From: Dermatemys mawii
Lineage: Eukaryota > Chordata > Testudines > Dermatemydidae
NCBI GenBank assembly: GCA_007922305.1
Contig: ML677348.1
Coordinates: forward strand, 14,656,616-14,720,615
Reading direction: 5' to 3'
DNA: 64,000 bases
The notes under the pieces were generated by a model. That model was not told where the DNA came from. It saw only the letters and a program-made list of their open reading frames with translations, and did no database searches. A program made the translations under genes and the position numbers. Positions 12,921 to 22,285 of the stretch are shown one piece after another. Position 1 is the stretch's first letter. The number at the start of each line of letters is the position of its first letter.

Positions 12921-14388
12921 ACAGACAGTTTCATACCTTAATGAAGTGGGGCCATGCTGAATAAGGACACTGGATACACATTTATTGTTCAATGGAAACA
13001 AAGTCCCAAATTATTTCAATACTATTGCAGTGCTAACTGCAATTCTAGTCACAATGAAGCTCCAGTAGTGAAACTGTTCTGTGTACCAAACAGATTTCTC
13101 TGTAACCAAAGTCCAGCTAGATCTGCAGGAACAGCCATTTAGATTCAACAATCTAACTTAACATTTATTAACTGGTACAGAAGAGACACTAAAGTTTTTA
13201 ACTGAGTTAAGCATTTTTAATTTGGATTGCAATTTAAGTAAGACTGGTGCACTACAGTACCTTCAGTTCAATCCCACAAATATCCTTCAGTACTAAATTG
13301 ACCATAGTGATAAAGCATATACAAAATTAGTCAGGCAAATAATCTGAGAATATTTAAAAAAAAATGCATAAACCCCATCAGAAAGAAACAATGTTAAAAC
13401 TAAAGAATGATGAAACAATGAATTTGCTATGCATTTACTAATATCAAAGTGAAAATAAGGCTCCTTTTAATCTTTTTGGCAAGAAGCTAAAGATTTCTGG
13501 AAACCAGAGTTCCAAATGTAGAATTATCATAATTTCTGTGAATATAAACCTTACAAATGAAATGTTATGGTCAATATACATTTTGTTTGCAATCATCTAA
13601 TGTCTATGATCAGTTTGTCAAGTCCTGTTTTAGTATTCAAAGTATATAAAAATTAAAATTAGTTTTAGTTACTTGTAACAATGTTTCTACACTAAAAAAT
13701 TGCTTGGAAACTCACATTTTCCTAACGTATATTTATAACTGCACTCCACTATAAGCAGTGAACACAAACTATTCTATTTTAAAAAGACATTTGTTGCTGT
13801 AAACACCAATATTACATTTTTGTGAAAATAAGGTTGATTTGCAAAATCTAATATGAATACAAGATTTTTTTTAAATAAGAGCAAAAAAAGCAGCTCGTTA
13901 TTCAGCTATTTCTCTAAAATGTTGTGAACCTAACCAATGCATACACATCTGAACAAAGGAAACTATAAGCAGAAGTGAAATTGATGAGCCTAGTTTCAAT
14001 CTCCAAGCTTGACTGTATTATATAAATTTATATTTATATAAATAACCCACCTCTAAAAAAAATTTTAAAAAAGATGTTTTCAATTAATAATCTAAGGCAT
14101 TAATGATATGTGAAGTATTTTTTTTAAACACACATTATATGTATTTTGAAATGTCAGTCCCGGAAAGCTATTTTAGAAGGAAATGTCTGACAGAAGAAAA
14201 AATCTCCTTTTACCTCTATAGTGGAAGTTTAAGTTCCTTAAATCAGGTTTTAAGCACTGAAAAGAGTTATTTGTATCCCTGAGGATGAAGTCTGGCGTAT
14301 TGTATGACTTGTGGAGATAGCTTTACTTATTAACCATTCTCATGGACAACTTGAATCAGTCCAGAAAAACAAAACGTTACAAGATTCT
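12921..14388. other. No recognisable feature
   Basis: AT-rich; contains short TATAAATTTATATTTATATAA runs near 14020-14042. Nothing else seen. Confidence 0.45.
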
Positions 14389-14389
14389 T

Positions 14390-14522
14390 TTATTCCAGAT
14401 CTCCTGGTATTGGAAGTTCTTCATGCACTACGGATGATGGCAGTCTAAACATTTTATACTCTTCATTAGCATGAATTTGACTTCCTTACAGACCAGTTGC
14501 ATTAGTATTGCTAGTGTTGTAC
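14390..14522 (-). pseudogene. Possible SOHLH2 terminal exon
   Basis: A TGTCTTTACAG acceptor (minus strand, just right of 14522) opens an exon reading YNTSNTNATGL then TAA (14486-14488). In the same frame reading continues as GSQIHANEEYKMFRLPSSVV and ends HEELPIPGDLE with TAA at 14390-14392. An AATAAA signal overlaps that last stop (plus 14389-14394). The position downstream of the SOHLH2 bHLH exon on the same strand fits a last exon, and the pattern Y-x-T-x-x-T-N and LPS loosely recalls the human SOHLH2 C-terminus, but the resemblance is too weak to prove it. If right, the first TAA may be a third nonsense lesion or the natural reptile end. It could equally be a chance reading or the end of another gene. 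Confidence 0.3.
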
Positions 14523-14958
14523 CTGTAAAGACAGAGCACATTTTCTATTGTTATAACAGCACAGTTTATCTTGCTGGTGGTAAGAGTAATCAAGATGATG
14601 AGAATCCATATTAATTCTCATTTAACACTAGCATCAAAAAAAGACCAGACGCAAATCCAGAGATCCTTAACTCAGGCTAACTTCCGTGGAAGACAACTGT
14701 CTGAATAAGGATTTAGTCTCAAGGAAGTAGTTAAGTTTATATTTAATAGTAGTGGTGTCATATGCAAGCTGGGTAAAATAGGTGGTAATATTTTATCTAG
14801 CACGTATGTACTCAAGACATGCTAGAAGTGGCACATTGATTTAATTGTTCAACTATTTTGATTTATTGGCAGTTTGTTTTAAACCATAAATATGACTTTT
14901 ATAGTGTAAAGTTTCTCTTTCGAACTATATCAGAAAATGTAGTGAGGAGAGAAATTAG

Positions 14959-15198
14959 AATCTAAAGGGACAAGAGAGACGAGACTGTTTCAGAGAAGAT
15001 TTGAGGATAGATGAGCTCAAGAGACAAAGGAAGAGGGAAGAGAGTTTTAAGATAGCAAGACCTGCAGAGGAGTCTACACCAGAGCTGGAGAGACTATATG
15101 AAGACAATAGGTATAGCAAGTTTTATTCTGAACTTTACCATTTTAAAAAGCAATACAGAGAAAACCTTAACACACCTGTTTATAATGGCAAAAGGTAA
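14959..15198 (+). other. Unidentified 79-codon open frame
   Basis: An open frame follows a TAG at 14956-14958 and runs to TAA at 15196-15198. It has no early ATG. It is rich in charged residues (ELKRQRKREESF, then PAEESTPELERLYEDNRYSK and FYSELYHFKKQYRENL) and looks more like protein than its neighbours. A usable donor, AAAG|GTAAAA, overlaps the stop, and AG acceptors lie at about 14934 and 14957, so it could be an exon or a remnant of a mobile-element protein. I do not recognise the family. Confidence 0.25.
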
Positions 15199-16147
15199 AA
15201 TCAGACTCAAGTAAGTGTTGCACAGAGCTGTATCTCATGGATACAGACGTGGCTCTCAAGGAGGTTAGCAATTTCAGGCCCTGATTCAGGAAAGCATTTT
15301 TATTAACATTTAAAAATTAGTAGTAGTTCAGGACGAGTGTGATAAGTCGCACTGTTCAATGTTCAAAAACCAAGCAGCATTGCATTCTAATTTAATTGTT
15401 TAAGCTACGTGACATGCAGAAATAAACAAGTAGTTATAAATGGAGACAGGTTTGTGACCATTTAAAATTTAATTTTAATAGTCAAATGTTAATTTTAGCT
15501 TGGCACACTTCCTTTAAGCATTCAGAACAACAAAACCAGCCCTGGAAGCCTTTTATTATGAGAGAGGTACTACAGAATCCCACACATTCCAGCTGATTGT
15601 TGCAGTAGGTCCATAAGAAGGGATAACTTCAGGCCAGAATTTGATGGGCCGAGATGCACATGAGGAATTAAAGCTGAGGGCTGCAGTAGGAATACATTTA
15701 TTTTTAAAAATCAACAAGTGTTTTCAGAACCAGTGGTCCGATAACCTGATATCCAAGATGCATTTAAATTATACCACCTCTCCCACCATCATTTTGGATA
15801 TTTTTAGATTCGACCCTATTCTTTATTTCATGCCCCCACAAAAACCTCAACTCTTTCTGCACCCCCTCCCCAAAAAAGCCACAGTCCATATCTTTTATAT
15901 ACACTACAGTAGAAAGACTCATTAGCATATTCAAATATCCATGAAAGTCAGACACTAGTCTTGCTGTGGATGGGCCAGTACTAAATAACCTTCCATTGAT
16001 GCTATCAGGGACATTTAAGCATAGTTTAAAATAATTCTTTGTTCGCCAGTTCTCATGTGTGATACAGAGCGTTGATGAAGAAGGTATTGCCCAACAGTAG
16101 GCTGTGAATAGTCAACATAGCATGTCTACGATACTGATACATTATCT
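15199..16147. other. No recognisable feature
   Basis: No supported element. Frames at 15641-15955 on both strands overlap each other and have no domain. Confidence 0.4.
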
Positions 16148-16151
16148 GTAC

Positions 16152-16811
16152 TGTGGCAAATTGCTGGCACTATTATGATGGGTCCCACGCTTTCTCTTCT
16201 TGTGGGGAGTTCAGGGAACCATTTCTTGCCCCTGAACAGGGTATTAACTGCCCCACTAGTATCCTAGAGGAGGGGGAGTGGAGAGGAGGGACCCAGGCCC
16301 GCCCTCTACTCCAGGTCCCAGCCCAGTGGCCCCGAGGATAGCGGTAAACCACTTGAACTAGCTAATCCTTCCCCTGGGCTACTTCCCTCTCCTGCCCTTC
16401 AGCTTGTGGGGCTCCCTGCCCTCTCTCTGCACAAGCCAGGTATCCCTTTACCTAGGGTCTGGGTCTTCTTAGCTCACCGCAGCACTTCTCTGAACTCTCC
16501 TCTGCGTTCCTCCAAACTGCTCTCTGCTCCCACACCAATCCACTCTGTTTCAACTCCTTCAAACTACTCTCCGCTCCAACACCAATCCACTCTGTTTCAA
16601 CTCCTTCAAACTGTTTTCTGCTCCAGCACCAAATCACTCTGCTTTCACTCCTCCAAACTGCTCTCTGCTCCAACTCCTTCCCCTGTCTGATTGGTTTTAT
16701 CATATGACTGACTTCAGGTGTCTTAACTGGCTCCAGGTGCTCCAACCAACTTCTAGCAAACTTGCTTCCCTCTAACACTCTCCTGCTGCTCTCTGGCCAT
16801 GCTGTATCACA
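16152..16811. mobile_element. Solo LTR with GTAC target duplication
   Basis: The 660-bp segment starts TGTGGCAAATTG, ends GCTGTATCACA, and is flanked by GTAC on both sides (16148-16151 and 16812-16815). TG...CA ends plus a 4-bp duplication indicate a solo LTR. I recall similar LTRs from turtles, usually read in the opposite direction. It contains a 47-bp minisatellite. The open frames on both strands (16406-16690, 16452-16832) result from the repeat and are not called as genes. Confidence 0.78.
16513..16680 (+). repeat. 47-bp minisatellite, about 3.5 copies
   Basis: CAAACT starts a unit at 16513, 16560, 16607 and 16654, giving an exact 47-bp period. Units read CAAACTGCTCTCTGCTCC followed by a CACCAATCCACTCTGTTTCA-type segment, with a few substitutions each. 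The last unit is partial. Confidence 0.9.
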
Positions 16812-16815
16812 GTAC

Positions 16816-17574
16816 ATATAAACAAGGTTCATTGAAATTTAACAACACACAAACTGTGTGGTAACTCCCAAGTGTTCTCAAATGTTACCGTAGTGTGGGC
16901 CTGATCTTGCTTGTGAACCACCACCTCTTCTCATTTTGATTCAGAAGCTTTCCTGTGTCATCAATGGCCACTGCTTGCATAGAAAAGCAATATTAGGAAA
17001 ATATTACATATATTTAAGATGTCTTAAAGCAAGTTAGCAAATGAAGTGGTGAGACTAGCCTCCAACATGAGAGACAGACTCGCTTTCTGCAAAACACACG
17101 TGCACGCACAAATATGGAGCTATCAAAACTGCCTGCAAGGCTCCATTGTAAAAGTACCTCGGGAATGGTTAAGGTGGTGCCAGGGGACTCTATCAACAGG
17201 AGCATCTTACGTGTCCGCATATACTTAGTGCCTTTATACTACATTTTGGATCATACAAGCAGCACTGAGAAGAGCAATATGCTGAGAAAGATCACCCTAA
17301 CAAGAGAATCTCACCACTGTGTAACTACTCTTCTTGTGCGTGCCACATACAGACAGCATACAGCAGCTCTCACATGAAGATAAATGAGTGAGATTCAGTT
17401 TCTGAAGAACCTTGTCAAGCATACCTTGGTGCAAGGTCATAGTTTGTTGGTGTTAGATGTCTAGGAAACAGTTGCCTCTTACAAAACTTTGTTGCTTTGA
17501 AGTACCTTTACCATCTAACGAAAATTAAGAAAGTCCTTCATTTAACAAAAAAAGTGCAATTGAGGCTCACTATT
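16816..17574. other. No recognisable feature between LTR and SOHLH2 exon
   Basis: I searched the minus strand for further SOHLH2 exons and found none that could be defended; frames at 17014-17377 lack similarity. Confidence 0.4.
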
Positions 17575-17757
17575 ATTACATATATCAAAGAGTTCAGACC
17601 AGAGGACCTACAATATAACAGCCTGAGGAATCTTATCCTCAATACACCTCATGTATTCACCTGTTGCCTTAAGAACTAATGCAACATCATACTTCCTCCC
17701 CTTTGTATATGGCAGGAGAGCATGCAGGAGACCTGACAGCAATACTTAATCCATTCT
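17575..17757 (-). pseudogene. SOHLH2: SOHLH2 bHLH exon, frameshifted and with in-frame TAG
   Basis: After a TAG acceptor at 17758-17760 the minus strand reads REWIKYCC, matching human RERIKYCC. The next helix-loop-helix segment, LHALLPYTKGRKYDVALVLK then ATGEYMRCIEDKIPQAVIL, matches human LRTLLPYVKGRKNDAASVLE and following residues, but lies in another frame: eight bases (17728-17735) stand where six are expected. In that second frame a TAG occurs at plus 17608-17610, and the following residues WSELF still resemble the human continuation. The basic region also has Trp in place of the DNA-contacting Arg of RER. A frameshift inside helix 1 plus a nonsense codon after helix 2 would remove DNA binding and dimerisation. 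The 3' boundary is not certain. Similarity to human is judged from memory. Confidence 0.8.
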
Positions 17758-17835
17758 CTAGTTAAAATAATTAGAAAACACTCATTCTCACCATGAAAGC
17801 AAACAGTGCTACAGTTACTACGTTTAAAAACTTGC

Positions 17836-17906
17836 CTGCTCAGCTTCTCTTTAGTAGAACAAAAGAGTGAAGTCTTTTTGCTCTTCCCAGAGTTGCAGCA
17901 CATGGT
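17836..17906 (-). pseudogene. SOHLH2: SOHLH2 exon leading into the bHLH basic region
   Basis: The minus strand reads CCNSGKSKKTSLFCSTKEKL then S and a split arginine. Human SOHLH2 has NKKISLLHSSKEKLRR at the start of the bHLH basic region, so the KKxSLxxSxKEKLxR pattern is clear. The exon ends at AG|GCAAGT (plus acttgcct around 17830-17837), a consensus GC-AG donor, which gives exactly the phase needed to complete the arginine with the A that opens the next exon. An ordinary GT donor three bases further on would break this phase. The upstream boundary (AAAG near 17907) is uncertain because the polypyrimidine tract is poor. No lesion is seen in this exon itself. Confidence 0.75.
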
Positions 17907-18065
17907 CTTTATTTCACATGCAATGATATTGTTAACAATACAGAATTATATGAGCAAACGAGAATGTTAGTCTCAATAAAAACCAGTCATCATACAGTAT
18001 ATTCTACACTAAGAAATGTTTTGATAAAACAGATGAATAATTCTCTGTTAACAAAATTTTCCTTT

Positions 18066-18170
18066 AGACAAGGCCAGAAGGGACCCACTGTGAACATTTA
18101 ATCTGATGTCCTGTCTAACACAGGTCATCAGACTTACCTGAATTAGATATGCAGGAACAAACCTATTGAT
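18066..18170 (-). mobile_element. CR1/L2-type LINE 3' end fragment
   Basis: GGCCAGAAGGGACCCACTGTGAACATTTAATCTGA... and the ACACAGGTCATCAGACTTACC stretch match the reverse complement of the LINE 3' tail seen forward at 41980-42030 (AGATGATCACAGTGATCCCTTCTGGCC). Confidence 0.65.
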
Positions 18171-19019
18171 CCTTGAAAACTGCATTTGTCAGATGAAAAA
18201 AAAGCAGTACATATTCTAAAGAAACTCTTTGTATATGTTGTCCATAAGGACTCCTAGTATTGCTCTCACATCACTTCACTTTTACAGGTCTTAGTCTGCT
18301 TTCCTCACTGCCACCTCATCCGAAAATCTAAATGCCATTTAAAATTAAGCAGTATGCTAAAACATACTTTGTGTCCTCTTATATGTTTCTTTCTTAAAAG
18401 TTAGGGATTTAAAAATCTGGAGTGATCACTACTTATTTCTTTCAATATTCTGGATTAAATATAACCCTGTATAACTGGTATTTAGAGATTTAGCAAAGTG
18501 CACTAACGATTAAACTAATTACGAGTTTGTAATCCTTAATCCTTCACCTTAAATGCTCTAGTCTATTGTGTAGTGTCAATTATTCTCTACAAGTGACCAA
18601 TTACCATAATATGGGTGTTTTTCATCACCTCCTTCTGGAGTCTTAAATGCTTATATACTGGAGGATATTTGAGGTACAGTCTCTTAAAACCAAAGTTTGG
18701 TACCAAGTTCAAATACGAATGCTGATTTACATGACAGTGCTACAAAAGTATTTGAAGACACCATAAAAGAGCATAAAACCAAACAGGGTTTCTATTCACT
18801 CCTTCTTCTTACACAAAAAGAAGAAATTCAATTAAATTGAGACACTGTAAATTTAAAATAAATAAAGGGAAATATTTCCCATAACACACAATTGACCTGT
18901 GAAACTTCTTGTCATAAATAATGTTGGGACAAAGACCATAGCAGATTTTTTAATAGGACTGGACATTTGGGTGGATGAGGAGAACAACCAGAGTTGCACA
19001 ACTGTAAACATTTTTAAAA

Positions 19020-19200
19020 GTGCGCCACTTTTGGAGGGGATATAAAACCTCACACTTCAGGACATACACCAACCTCTTACTGGAGTTAGAAAGAAGTTTC
19101 CCCTTGTGTGCATAACTGCTCACTATAGGAGTCCTTAAGCTTTCCTCTAAGGACCCAGTAACGACTGCTGGCAGAGATCAGATACAGGACTAACTGAAGA
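19020..19200 (+). mobile_element. LINE 3' UTR fragment
   Basis: AAACCTCACACTTCAGGACATA..., GAAAGAAGTTTCCCCTTGTG and GCTGGCAGAGATCAGATACAG follow the order of a LINE 3' tail, whose better preserved relative lies at 63240-63360. It is diverged and truncated. Confidence 0.5.
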
Positions 19201-20303
19201 GATTAGCCCTCAGTTGCAGGAGTGACAAAGAGTTAAGAGAAATAATCCTTGTGACAGGTGTTAAACAAAACAACAACAAAAGCCTAGCTTTTAAAAACAG
19301 ACTTAAAAATTCCTCTGCCTCAATTGTTCAAATTTTGTTGTTCTGTGTGATGTTAATTCTAATAATCCTATTATTTTTTTCAGTTACTTCCAAAATCTTC
19401 CAGGAAAAATAAGGTGGCTCAGATCAAAGTTTTTTTAAAAAAGAAAAAGAAAAGCATATTCTTGGGCGGGAGCGGGGAGAGAGCGGGGCGGGGCGGGGGA
19501 GGGGAAGAGAACACACTTATTTAAAAAACAAAAACAATTAAGCCAAAAAAATCCTAAAAACGTCTTTGTTTGCAACTTACCTCTAAGCACTGAACATGAA
19601 AAGCCACTGTTACCTCAGCTATAACTGCATCAGATGTTCTAGTCTAGTGGATAATAGTCAGAAATGAGGCAGAACAATAAATGTGGTATAAAGAGGAAGT
19701 CAGGGAGCTCATTTGTTTTAAGTCTGATACAAGGAATTAATTCAGTATCCTGTAGCCCTTATTTCTGGAGAAATGTAAGATACTGGACCAACTTCTTATT
19801 TCTTGCATTAATTTAAAACATGAAACTTATAATGGCTACTCCTGGGATATCAGTAGCAAAGAGTAAATGCTGTTCTTGTATTTTTTTCCTTTCTGTGTTG
19901 AAGGCTGCTTACTTAATCACCCATTTTCTGAGGAACCAAGGGAGGGGGGCATCCTTGTGAAATTAAGAAGACATAGCACTTAGTGCTGCAGACACTCTTG
20001 TATGAATATATATAGGATCTTCATGCTGTTACATGGAGTCTATCAGCAATACCTTGTTCCCAAAGGTCCCATTGAAGTCAATGGGCCTACTAATAAGCTA
20101 GAAGTTAAGTATGTCTGTAAGTGTTTTACTGAATCAAAGACCAAAATGGAGATCCCGTTTTAATAATAAATATGCGGGAAATTCAGCAGGTATAAGAGTA
20201 GTAAGATTACCACCTCCAGCTCACACCTGCTCATTTGGGAGGGATGGAACAAGTCTGGTTTTTCAGTGTTTATTCAGTTTGTTTCCTACACATTCATACC
20301 TGT
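19201..20303. other. Unassigned; contains a GGGGC run
   Basis: A GC-rich simple stretch, GGGCGGGAGCGGGGAGAGAG then CGGGGCGGGGCGGGGGAGGG, lies at 19465-19504 in AT-rich DNA. A minus-strand pseudo-exon with a good GTAAGT donor at about 19580 reads AVIAEVTVAFHVQ but could not be linked to a gene. Confidence 0.4.
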
Positions 20304-20380
20304 AAAAGTGACAAAGAGTCTCGTAGCACCTTATAGACTAACACATTCTATAAGGTGCTACAAGACTCTTTGTCGCTTTT
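20304..20380. repeat. 33-bp palindrome made from a PLE terminus
   Basis: Left arm 20304-20336 and right arm 20348-20380 are inverted copies with 31 of 33 positions matching, separated by an 11-bp spacer. Each arm contains TAGCACCTTATAG or its complement, the same words as the termini of the Penelope-like element next to it. RNA or single-stranded DNA would form a strong hairpin. Confidence 0.9.
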
Positions 20381-20428
20381 GCAGATCCAGACTAACACAG
20401 CTACCCCTCTGATTCATACCTGTGTGTG

Positions 20429-20552
20429 TCTCTCTCACACACACACACACAAAACTCAAGAGTATAACTCTAGCCAAAAGATGTTTCTTGTTAAACTACC
20501 ACAAATTCTCTATTATTACATACACACACACCCACACCCACACACACCCAGA
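20429..20552 (+). repeat. CA-rich microsatellites
   Basis: Two short CA-rich stretches (about 20434-20452 and 20520-20550, the second with CCCACACC interruptions) flank a short unique segment just before the PLE left arm. Confidence 0.85.
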
Positions 20553-20768
20553 GAGAGAGGTTTCAGAGGGGTAGCAGTGTTAATCTGTATCAGCAAAAAC
20601 AACAAGGAGTCCTTGTGGCACCTTAGAGACTAACACATTTATTTGGGCATAAGCTTTTGTGGGCTATAACCCACTTCATCAGATGCATGGAGTGGAAAAT
20701 ACAGTAGGCAGGTATAAATATACAGCACATGAAAAGATGGGAGTTGCCTTACCGAGTGGGGGGGTCAA

Positions 20769-20962
20769 TGCTAATGAGGCCAATTCAATTAAAGTGGATG
20801 TTGCCCATTTCCAACAGCTGACAAGAAGGAGCACATATCAACAGAGAGGAAATGATTTTTGTAGTGCTAACGAAGCCAGTTCAATCATAGTTGATATGAT
20901 CCATTCCCAACAGTTGACAATAATGTGTGAGTATCAACAGAGGGGAAATGATTTTTTGTAGT
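20769..20962 (+). repeat. 97-bp tandem duplication in the PLE left arm
   Basis: GCTAATGAGGCCAATTCAAT... (20769) and GCTAACGAAGCCAGTTCAAT... (20866) start two diverged copies, each ending GAAATGATTTTT(T)GTAGT. The right arm near 23330-23410 holds a single copy, so the duplication is arm-specific. Confidence 0.85.
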
Positions 20963-21582
20963 GACCCAGCCACTCCCAGTCTTTCGTCAGGCATAATTTG
21001 ATGGTGTTAAGTTTGCAAATTAATTCTAGTTTTGCAGTTTCTTGTTGAAGTCTGTTTTTGTTACAATTCTTAATGTCTGATTTGTGTCCATTTATTCTTT
21101 TGCGTAGAGACTGTACACAACAGTGGTACCTTTAACACACTCAGCAATATTGTTAATCTATCCAGATATACTCTTAGCTCAGAAGAAGAGTCTGTCCTAT
21201 CTTGGGACCATTCCTTCTGTCCCACTACCCCCATGAACACAATTCAGTTTTGCGGTCACCTGGAATCCTACTTTCGCCATTTCCAGCTCAAGGGATATTT
21301 TCACCACACCACTGAACAGCACACTAACCCATAGAAACCTTCCTACCAATGCTGCAAGAAGGATTCTGCATGGACCCCTCCTAATGGTCAAAACAACAGA
21401 CTGGACATCTACACAGAGGGCTTCCAATGACATGCACGAGCTGAAATTGTGGAAAAGCAGCATCACTTGCCCCATAACCTCAACCGTGCAGAACATAAGG
21501 CCATCCACAGCCTCAGAAACAACTCTCACATTATAATCAAAAAGGCTGACAAAGGAGGTGCTGTACTCATCATGAATAAGTC

Positions 21583-22285
21583 TAGGGTTACCATTCATCC
21601 GGATTGTCCCAGACATGTCCGGCTTTTCTGGATAAAAAGTGTGCGGGGGGAATTTGTAAATGTCTCAAAATGTCCGGGATTTCCCCCCGATGCAGAGCGC
21701 GGCGTTGGGCTCCGGCAGTCAGAGCCTCTCTCCCCCTCTCTCCTGCAGCTTCCGGCAGCTGGAGCAGCACGTCCCCTCTCCCTCACTCCTCCTCCTCCCC
21801 ACTCCCTCCTCTGCATTCTCAGAGCTGCTGGCTGGGCTGTACCACTCCCCAGCTGCCCAGACCAGGAGGCTCCACAGCTCTCTGTGGGGGCTGGGAGCCT
21901 TGAGCCGGGGAGCGTGGCAGCGTGTGAGGCTGAGCTTGGAGCTCGACACGCTGTTTTGAGATGCACAGTAAGGGGGGCAGGAGTTAGAGAAGGGGCAGGG
22001 AATTTCTGGAGGGGGCAGTCAAGGGACAGGGAGTGGGGGGTAGATGGAGGATGGGGATTCGGAGGGCGGTAGGGGGGAAGTCAGGGGGCAAGGAGCAAGG
22101 AGGCTTAGGAAGGGGGTGGGGTCCTGGGGGGCCATTGGGGGGCAGGGGTCCCAGGAGGGGGCAGTCAGGGGACAAAGAGGGTGGAGTTGGGGGTTCTGAG
22201 GGGGCAGGAAGTGGGAGGGAGTGGGCGGGGCTAGGGCACCTCCTCCCCCATCCTCTTTTTTGGTTGGTGAAATATGGTAACCCTA
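21583..22285. mobile_element. hAT-type MITE nested in the PLE
   Basis: Ends are TAGGGTTACCAT and ATGGTAACCCTA, a perfect 12-bp inverted repeat. The flanks AATAAGTC (21575-21582) and AATACATC (22286-22293) agree at 6 of 8 bases, fitting an aged 8-bp hAT duplication. It interrupts the PLE frame right after VLIMNKS; the frame resumes with NERLTGNSDSTFYRPLLSDP. The right half is a G-rich repeat-like core shared with the MITEs at 24394 and 56190. Confidence 0.88.

Noticed and set aside
17014..17220. 68-codon minus-strand frame downstream of the SOHLH2 bHLH exon
   Set aside because: Tested as a possible next SOHLH2 exon; no alignment beyond scattered residues.
19570..19660. Minus-strand pseudo-exon reading AVIAEVTVAFHVQ with a GTAAGT donor
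   Set aside because: IAEVT resembles a SOHLH2 N-terminal word, but the position between later SOHLH2 exons is wrong for it and the match is only five residues.
20429..20552. Short direct repeats considered as a CRISPR-like array
   Set aside because: They are simple CA-rich microsatellites in a vertebrate genome, without spacers of constant length.
21449..22072. 207-codon plus-strand frame, longest of the window
   Set aside because: It runs from PLE reverse transcriptase sequence straight into the nested MITE, so its second half is an accident of insertion.
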